From Thermoanaerobaculia bacterium (GTDB lineage: Bacteria; Acidobacteriota; Thermoanaerobaculia; Multivoradales; JAHEKO01), in NCBI GenBank assembly GCA_945787575.1, contig CALZKB010000055.1:1-43789 (forward strand): DNA of 43,789 bases, written 5' to 3'. Under the pieces are notes generated by a model. It ran no database searches, was not told the DNA's origin, and saw nothing but the letters and a program-made list of their open reading frames with translations. Position numbers and translations under genes: made by a program. This document shows positions 40,424-43,789 of the stretch, one piece after another. The first letter of the stretch is position 1. The number at the start of each line of letters is the position of its first letter.

Positions 40424-41623
40424 TCACTCGATACCGACGGTCAATCGCACCGACGGGCGACCGTCCTCGAACATCTGGTCGAGCTGACCGGCCTCGATGT
40501 CGAAGACGAGCTCGACCGGGCGTCCCGTCTTCCAATCGTGCGCCCCGATCATCTTGCCGAGGGCGATCCCGGCTGCCGATGCCGAGCCGACGGGCTGGTC
40601 GTCGGCGATCAGCTCGGCGTCGATTCGGACCTTCCTTTTGAACGCCGTCGTTCTCAGGTTGACGGTCAAGAGCAGCTCGTGCCGCTTTCGCTTGCGGCGC
40701 CGTTCGGCGGTCACCAGCGGGATGTTCACGTCCTCGGCGGTGAACGGCTCGAGCTCGGTCGACCGCCAACCGCTGCCCGGTGGTAACAGGTTGACCGGTC
40801 CGAGCTCGAACTCGAGGGTCATTGGAGCTTCCAGCTCGACGAAGGAGACCGCCGCCTCGTCCTTGCGCTGCGAGCGGACCGTGACCGAGGTGACCGGCTC
40901 TCGAGACACCTCGATCTCCTCGGCCTCGGGCTGTTCGGGTTGCGCGGCCTCGACTGGCGCCGGATCCGATCGACCGTCTTGCGGCGCCGACGAGGCGGGA
41001 GCCGAACCGGGCCGGGCAGGTAACGGCACGCTCACAGCCTCCGCCGACTCCAGCTCAGGAGCGGCCGTCGACGGCGCCTCGGCGACGGCCGGCGGCGCCC
41101 AGTCGAGCGGCAGATAGAGGGTAGCCGGCAGCTGGCGACTCGTGCTCCACCCGTCTTCGGAGTACTCCCCCTCTTCGCTGAATCCACCGTCTGGGCGAGG
41201 CGCGATTCGCGCTCGAACCGCGATCTCGCCGCCGGTAAAGAGCTGGGCGACGCCGTCCGCTCGAAACCCCTCTTCCGTGGCCTCGATGGTCATGAGACCG
41301 GCGTCCCCGCTGCTCGAAACCCACAGCTCGCGCCACACGCCGGCGAGGGGATCGAGATGCATCAGGGCTCGGTGCTCGCTGCCGTCGGCCAGCTGGCGCA
41401 CCTCCTCCACCGCGCATCCTTCGAGAAGCCAACGGACCGTAGTCGTACCGCGTTCGCGGCTCTCGTCGTCGCTCTGCTCGACCATCCGCCATTCGCCGAT
41501 CCAGGGCGCCATCGCCGCGTACCGCGGATCCTCCGGGCAGGGCGATGCCGCGCGCGCCAACGAAACGGCGAAGCTGGAGAGTCCGACGAGCACGACGGCC
41601 CCGCGAAGGAACATGCGAGCCAT
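40424..41623 (-). CDS. secreted DUF1579-like protein with Pro/Ala/Glu-rich linker and unknown C-terminal domain
   Basis: 399 residues with a signal peptide (LRGAVVLVGLSSFAVSLARA). Residues about 30-150 (APWIGEWRMVEQSDDESRER, VRWLLEGCAVEEVRQLADGS, WVSSSGDAGLMTIEATEEGF) look like a DUF1579/lipocalin-type beta-barrel domain. A linker rich in Pro, Ala, Glu and Ser spans about 170-245. The C-terminal part (LEFELGPVNLLPPGSGWRST, IDAELIADDQPVGSASAAGI) is beta-rich and not recognised. Function is unknown. It is convergent with the CAP gene (19 bases) and lies downstream of the M14 peptidase gene in the same direction with a 42-base gap, so it may be co-transcribed with it. Confidence 0.7.
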   Translation of the reverse strand: MARMFLRGAVVLVGLSSFAVSLARAASPCPEDPRYAAMAPWIGEWRMVEQSDDESRERGTTTVRWLLEGCAVEEVRQLADGSEHRALMHLDPLAGVWRELWVSSSGDAGLMTIEATEEGFRADGVAQLFTGGEIAVRARIAPRPDGGFSEEGEYSEDGWSTSRQLPATLYLPLDWAPPAVAEAPSTAAPELESAEAVSVPLPARPGSAPASSAPQDGRSDPAPVEAAQPEQPEAEEIEVSREPVTSVTVRSQRKDEAAVSFVELEAPMTLEFELGPVNLLPPGSGWRSTELEPFTAEDVNIPLVTAERRRKRKRHELLLTVNLRTTAFKRKVRIDAELIADDQPVGSASAAGIALGKMIGAHDWKTGRPVELVFDIEAGQLDQMFEDGRPSVRLTVGIE

Positions 41624-41665
41624 GACGGAAGTCTAGCAGCGCGCGCCAAGGCTTCTGCGCGGCGT

Positions 41666-43789
41666 CTACCGCTCGAGCTCGATCTCTTCGAGCTGCCCCC
41701 AATAGAGCGCGTTGAAGAGCAGTTTGAAGGTTCGATGGGGCTGCGCTCTGTGTTGCGCCCGGAAGCCAATGAGAACGATCTCGCCGTCGCCGTAGCTGAG
41801 CTCGACCATCGCCGCCCGGCGGGCGAGCAGCTCGGCGCCCTTGATGTATCCCGAGACTCGAATGTCGTCGCGGTGATCCGGGTAGCGCGCAATGACCCGA
41901 CGGTCGATACCACCATGCGGCAGCCCGGTTCGGAATGCCGGTGAACGGGCGAAATAGCCGGCCTCTCGCGGTCGCAGGCCGAACCCCAGAGGATGCTCGA
42001 CGTCGATCAGCAACCGCAGCATCGTACCGGGGGCTGAGAAGTCGTCGCGAGTTACCTTCTCGAGAACGTTCGAGACCGGAAGCTCGAAGCGCTCGACGAC
42101 CCAGCTGGTGGACGAGTCGAGAGCGACGAGAGTGCCGCCTTCTTTCACCCATTCGCGCAGCTCGTCGCCGCCTTCGGAGTCGATGCCGCCGCGGTACTTC
42201 GGTGGGAGCTTCGACCAGAAGCGCTTGGCTTCCGGGCTCTCGGGCTCACCGCTCTCGAGAATGGACGAATTGACGTCGGGCAGCAGGACGACGTCGACCT
42301 TGTCCCGAAACGAACCGTCCCGAAGATCCTCGTTGGCCAGGTTGAGGTAGGCGAACTCGCTCTGCTCGAGGACGAACCGGGTCCACCCCTCGTCCATGCT
42401 CGCCACCCATGGCTTGTAGAGACCGATACGTGGAGCCGCGACCGCGTAGGCGGTGCCGGTCGGCGCCTCAGCCAACGGTGTCACCGGCAGGTGGAGCTCT
42501 CGTGCCAGGCTCGCGAGCTCGTCGATCGTGATGCCGTCGCCCGGCAGCCAGACGTCGCCAGCGACTCCCGAGTCGCCGGGATCGGCCAGCCAGTAGACCT
42601 TGCCGCCGTCGTCGAGCCTGCGGTTGATCGCCGTGTATACGGAGTCGGCACTGTGAGGCAAGAGATAACCATGGTCGGAGGCGGCGATCTCGACCTCGGG
42701 CCAGGGCGCCGTCTCGAGGTCCGACAACGCACCGGTGACGTCGACATCCACCGTCTCGATCTCGACCCCCATCAGGATCGGCAACGACCAGGCGGTGACA
42801 TCGTAGGGTGGGATGATCGGTCCACCCACATGGGGCACCACTTCCGGGTAACGTTGCGGCTGGAGCATGGTGCGTAGGAATGCGTGGTACGGCTGAGCCG
42901 CCGGGATGACCGCGGTGCCGATCGGATAGGTCGTCCGGCCTACGGTCAGTGGCTCGTCAGCGGTCTGAACCCGAACGCCGTGGAGCAGCAGCAGTTCGAG
43001 CAGGTTGCCGGCCGCGACAGGATCGTGTTGCTCGGGGCTTACGATCCAGGCGCGCGGCGAGCTCTTGGCTCCGGCCTCGGCGGCCTCGCGGCCCATCCGA
43101 TAGAAGTTCTCGAGAATCTCGCGGCGGTACTGAGAGCTGGTCTCCACCGCCGCCCAAGTCGCGATCAGCTCGTAGTCGATGATGTCTCGCAGCCGCCACC
43201 AGCCGCCCGGCCATACCGACGGGAAGTTGGCCCGCCGCTTGTACTCGGGAAAGCCCTTGCCGCCGCCCCGCAGCTCGCCTGGATCGATGTAGATCGGGGT
43301 GGCGATGCGCACACTCGCGACCTCGGTCAAGAGTCCGGTCACGTTCTTCCACCAGGCAGTGTTGCGCGTCCCTCCCGGCCAGTAGCTGTCGAAGATCATG
43401 TTGTGACCGACGCCGGTCTTGCCGGCCTGCTCCAGACGGAAGGACATGTTGGTGCCGATCAGGTCCGCCTGCCGAAAGATCAGCGGATGGATCTCGGGGT
43501 CGAGCGGATCGGTCTGGGGAGGGACGAACATCCGCGGTCCGGTCGAGCCCATCTGATGCTCGTCGATGAACACCTGAGGAAACCAATTCCGATACAGGAG
43601 GTCGTTGATCGCCCGGGTCTCGGGCTGCGTCAACATGTAGAAGTCGCGGTTGTTGTCGTGGCCGACATAGTGGTGGTAGAGCCACGGCATCCGGCCGCCC
43701 TCGTACTCGGTTCCCAGGTGCTTCTCGTACCAGTCGATCACCATCACCTGGCCGTCCGGGTTGATCGACGGCATGAGCAGCAGGACCAC
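41666..43789 (-). CDS. large M14-family zinc carboxypeptidase-like protein, C-terminal part (5' end outside window)
   Basis: At least 707 residues. The gene enters from the right edge, so the signal peptide and the first zinc-site motif (H-x-x-E) are not visible. The M14 fold is recognised from LLLMPSINPDGQVMV, GHDNNRDFYMLTQPETRAI (the family's R-D-F substrate region), and PQVFIDEHQMGSTGPRMFVP (zinc His). LLTEVASVRIATPIY gives a likely catalytic Glu. About 400 residues after the peptidase domain contain AWSLPILMGVEIETVDVDVT and VLLPDVNSSILESGE, a glutamine-amidotransferase-like domain common in these large secreted M14 proteins. Expected to be exported and to trim C-terminal residues from peptides. 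Substrate unknown. Confidence 0.85.
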   Translation of the reverse strand: MVLLLMPSINPDGQVMVIDWYEKHLGTEYEGGRMPWLYHHYVGHDNNRDFYMLTQPETRAINDLLYRNWFPQVFIDEHQMGSTGPRMFVPPQTDPLDPEIHPLIFRQADLIGTNMSFRLEQAGKTGVGHNMIFDSYWPGGTRNTAWWKNVTGLLTEVASVRIATPIYIDPGELRGGGKGFPEYKRRANFPSVWPGGWWRLRDIIDYELIATWAAVETSSQYRREILENFYRMGREAAEAGAKSSPRAWIVSPEQHDPVAAGNLLELLLLHGVRVQTADEPLTVGRTTYPIGTAVIPAAQPYHAFLRTMLQPQRYPEVVPHVGGPIIPPYDVTAWSLPILMGVEIETVDVDVTGALSDLETAPWPEVEIAASDHGYLLPHSADSVYTAINRRLDDGGKVYWLADPGDSGVAGDVWLPGDGITIDELASLARELHLPVTPLAEAPTGTAYAVAAPRIGLYKPWVASMDEGWTRFVLEQSEFAYLNLANEDLRDGSFRDKVDVVLLPDVNSSILESGEPESPEAKRFWSKLPPKYRGGIDSEGGDELREWVKEGGTLVALDSSTSWVVERFELPVSNVLEKVTRDDFSAPGTMLRLLIDVEHPLGFGLRPREAGYFARSPAFRTGLPHGGIDRRVIARYPDHRDDIRVSGYIKGAELLARRAAMVELSYGDGEIVLIGFRAQHRAQPHRTFKLLFNALYWGQLEEIELER

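Overview
The window is about 43.8 kb of GC-rich bacterial chromosome. Genes are dense on both strands, with short gaps, many 4-base start/stop overlaps and frequent GTG starts. The gene content includes ECF sigma factors with zinc-finger anti-sigma partners, a TorF-type porin, a PknB-type kinase fragment, large secreted M14, M20 and S8 peptidases, a multiheme c-type cytochrome and an amidohydrolase-CIA30 fusion. The C-terminal tail FADGFESGDT also occurs on one secreted protein. Together these suggest an Acidobacteriota-like Gram-negative, perhaps near Thermoanaerobaculia. That placement is an inference from style, not from a marker gene. No rRNA, tRNA or CRISPR array was seen.

Layout. 2-1933: C-terminal part of an Lhr-family helicase. 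1937-6879: a divergent ECF locus. On the minus strand lie sigma factor, anti-sigma factor and a beta-barrel-like protein, joined by ATGA overlaps. On the plus strand lie a cupredoxin, a TorF-family porin and an S8 subtilase. The two divergent start regions carry matching promoter-like elements (TGAAC, 17-18 bases, G[CT]ACTAACT). The anti-sigma factor ends in a domain that looks like a subtilase propeptide. 6852-9938: glutamate dehydrogenase and an uncharacterised Rossmann protein, with a terminator-like hairpin in the leader. 10141-17365: DinB/YfiT protein, ATP-type PEP carboxykinase, sodium:solute symporter, M3 oligoendopeptidase and SGNH hydrolase. 17581-20706: small membrane protein and TonB-dependent receptor.

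20745-21972 is a scar. An 18-bp perfect inverted repeat covers the start of a Ser/Thr kinase whose catalytic Asp is lost and which is cut off by tandem repeats and an IS256-like remnant. 21993-25486: an alpha/beta hydrolase, then a second ECF operon (sigma, double-zinc-finger anti-sigma, small membrane protein). 25652-27068: a FetA/FetB-like ABC exporter whose ATPase frame does not stop where expected. 27255-29625: GT39-like and GT2 glycosyltransferases. 29549-30576: a third ECF factor preceded by a frameshifted DUF4097-like secreted protein. 30682-32016: M20 peptidase.

32012-37336 is a compact operon: ABC-2 ATPase, permease, amidohydrolase-CIA30 fusion, DesK-like histidine kinase and NarL-type response regulator. 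It is preceded by a perfect 7-2-7 inverted repeat that is a good candidate for the regulator's own operator. 37343-43789: a seven-heme cytochrome c-TPR lipoprotein, a tandem CAP-domain protein, a DUF1579-like secreted protein, and the C-terminal part of an M14 peptidase that runs off the window.

The best candidate for an undescribed system is 1937-6879. Sigma, anti-sigma with a propeptide-like sensor domain, and a nearby subtilase could form a protease-sensing envelope response that also controls a copper protein and outer-membrane proteins. The operator-bearing ABC/two-component operon is the second candidate.
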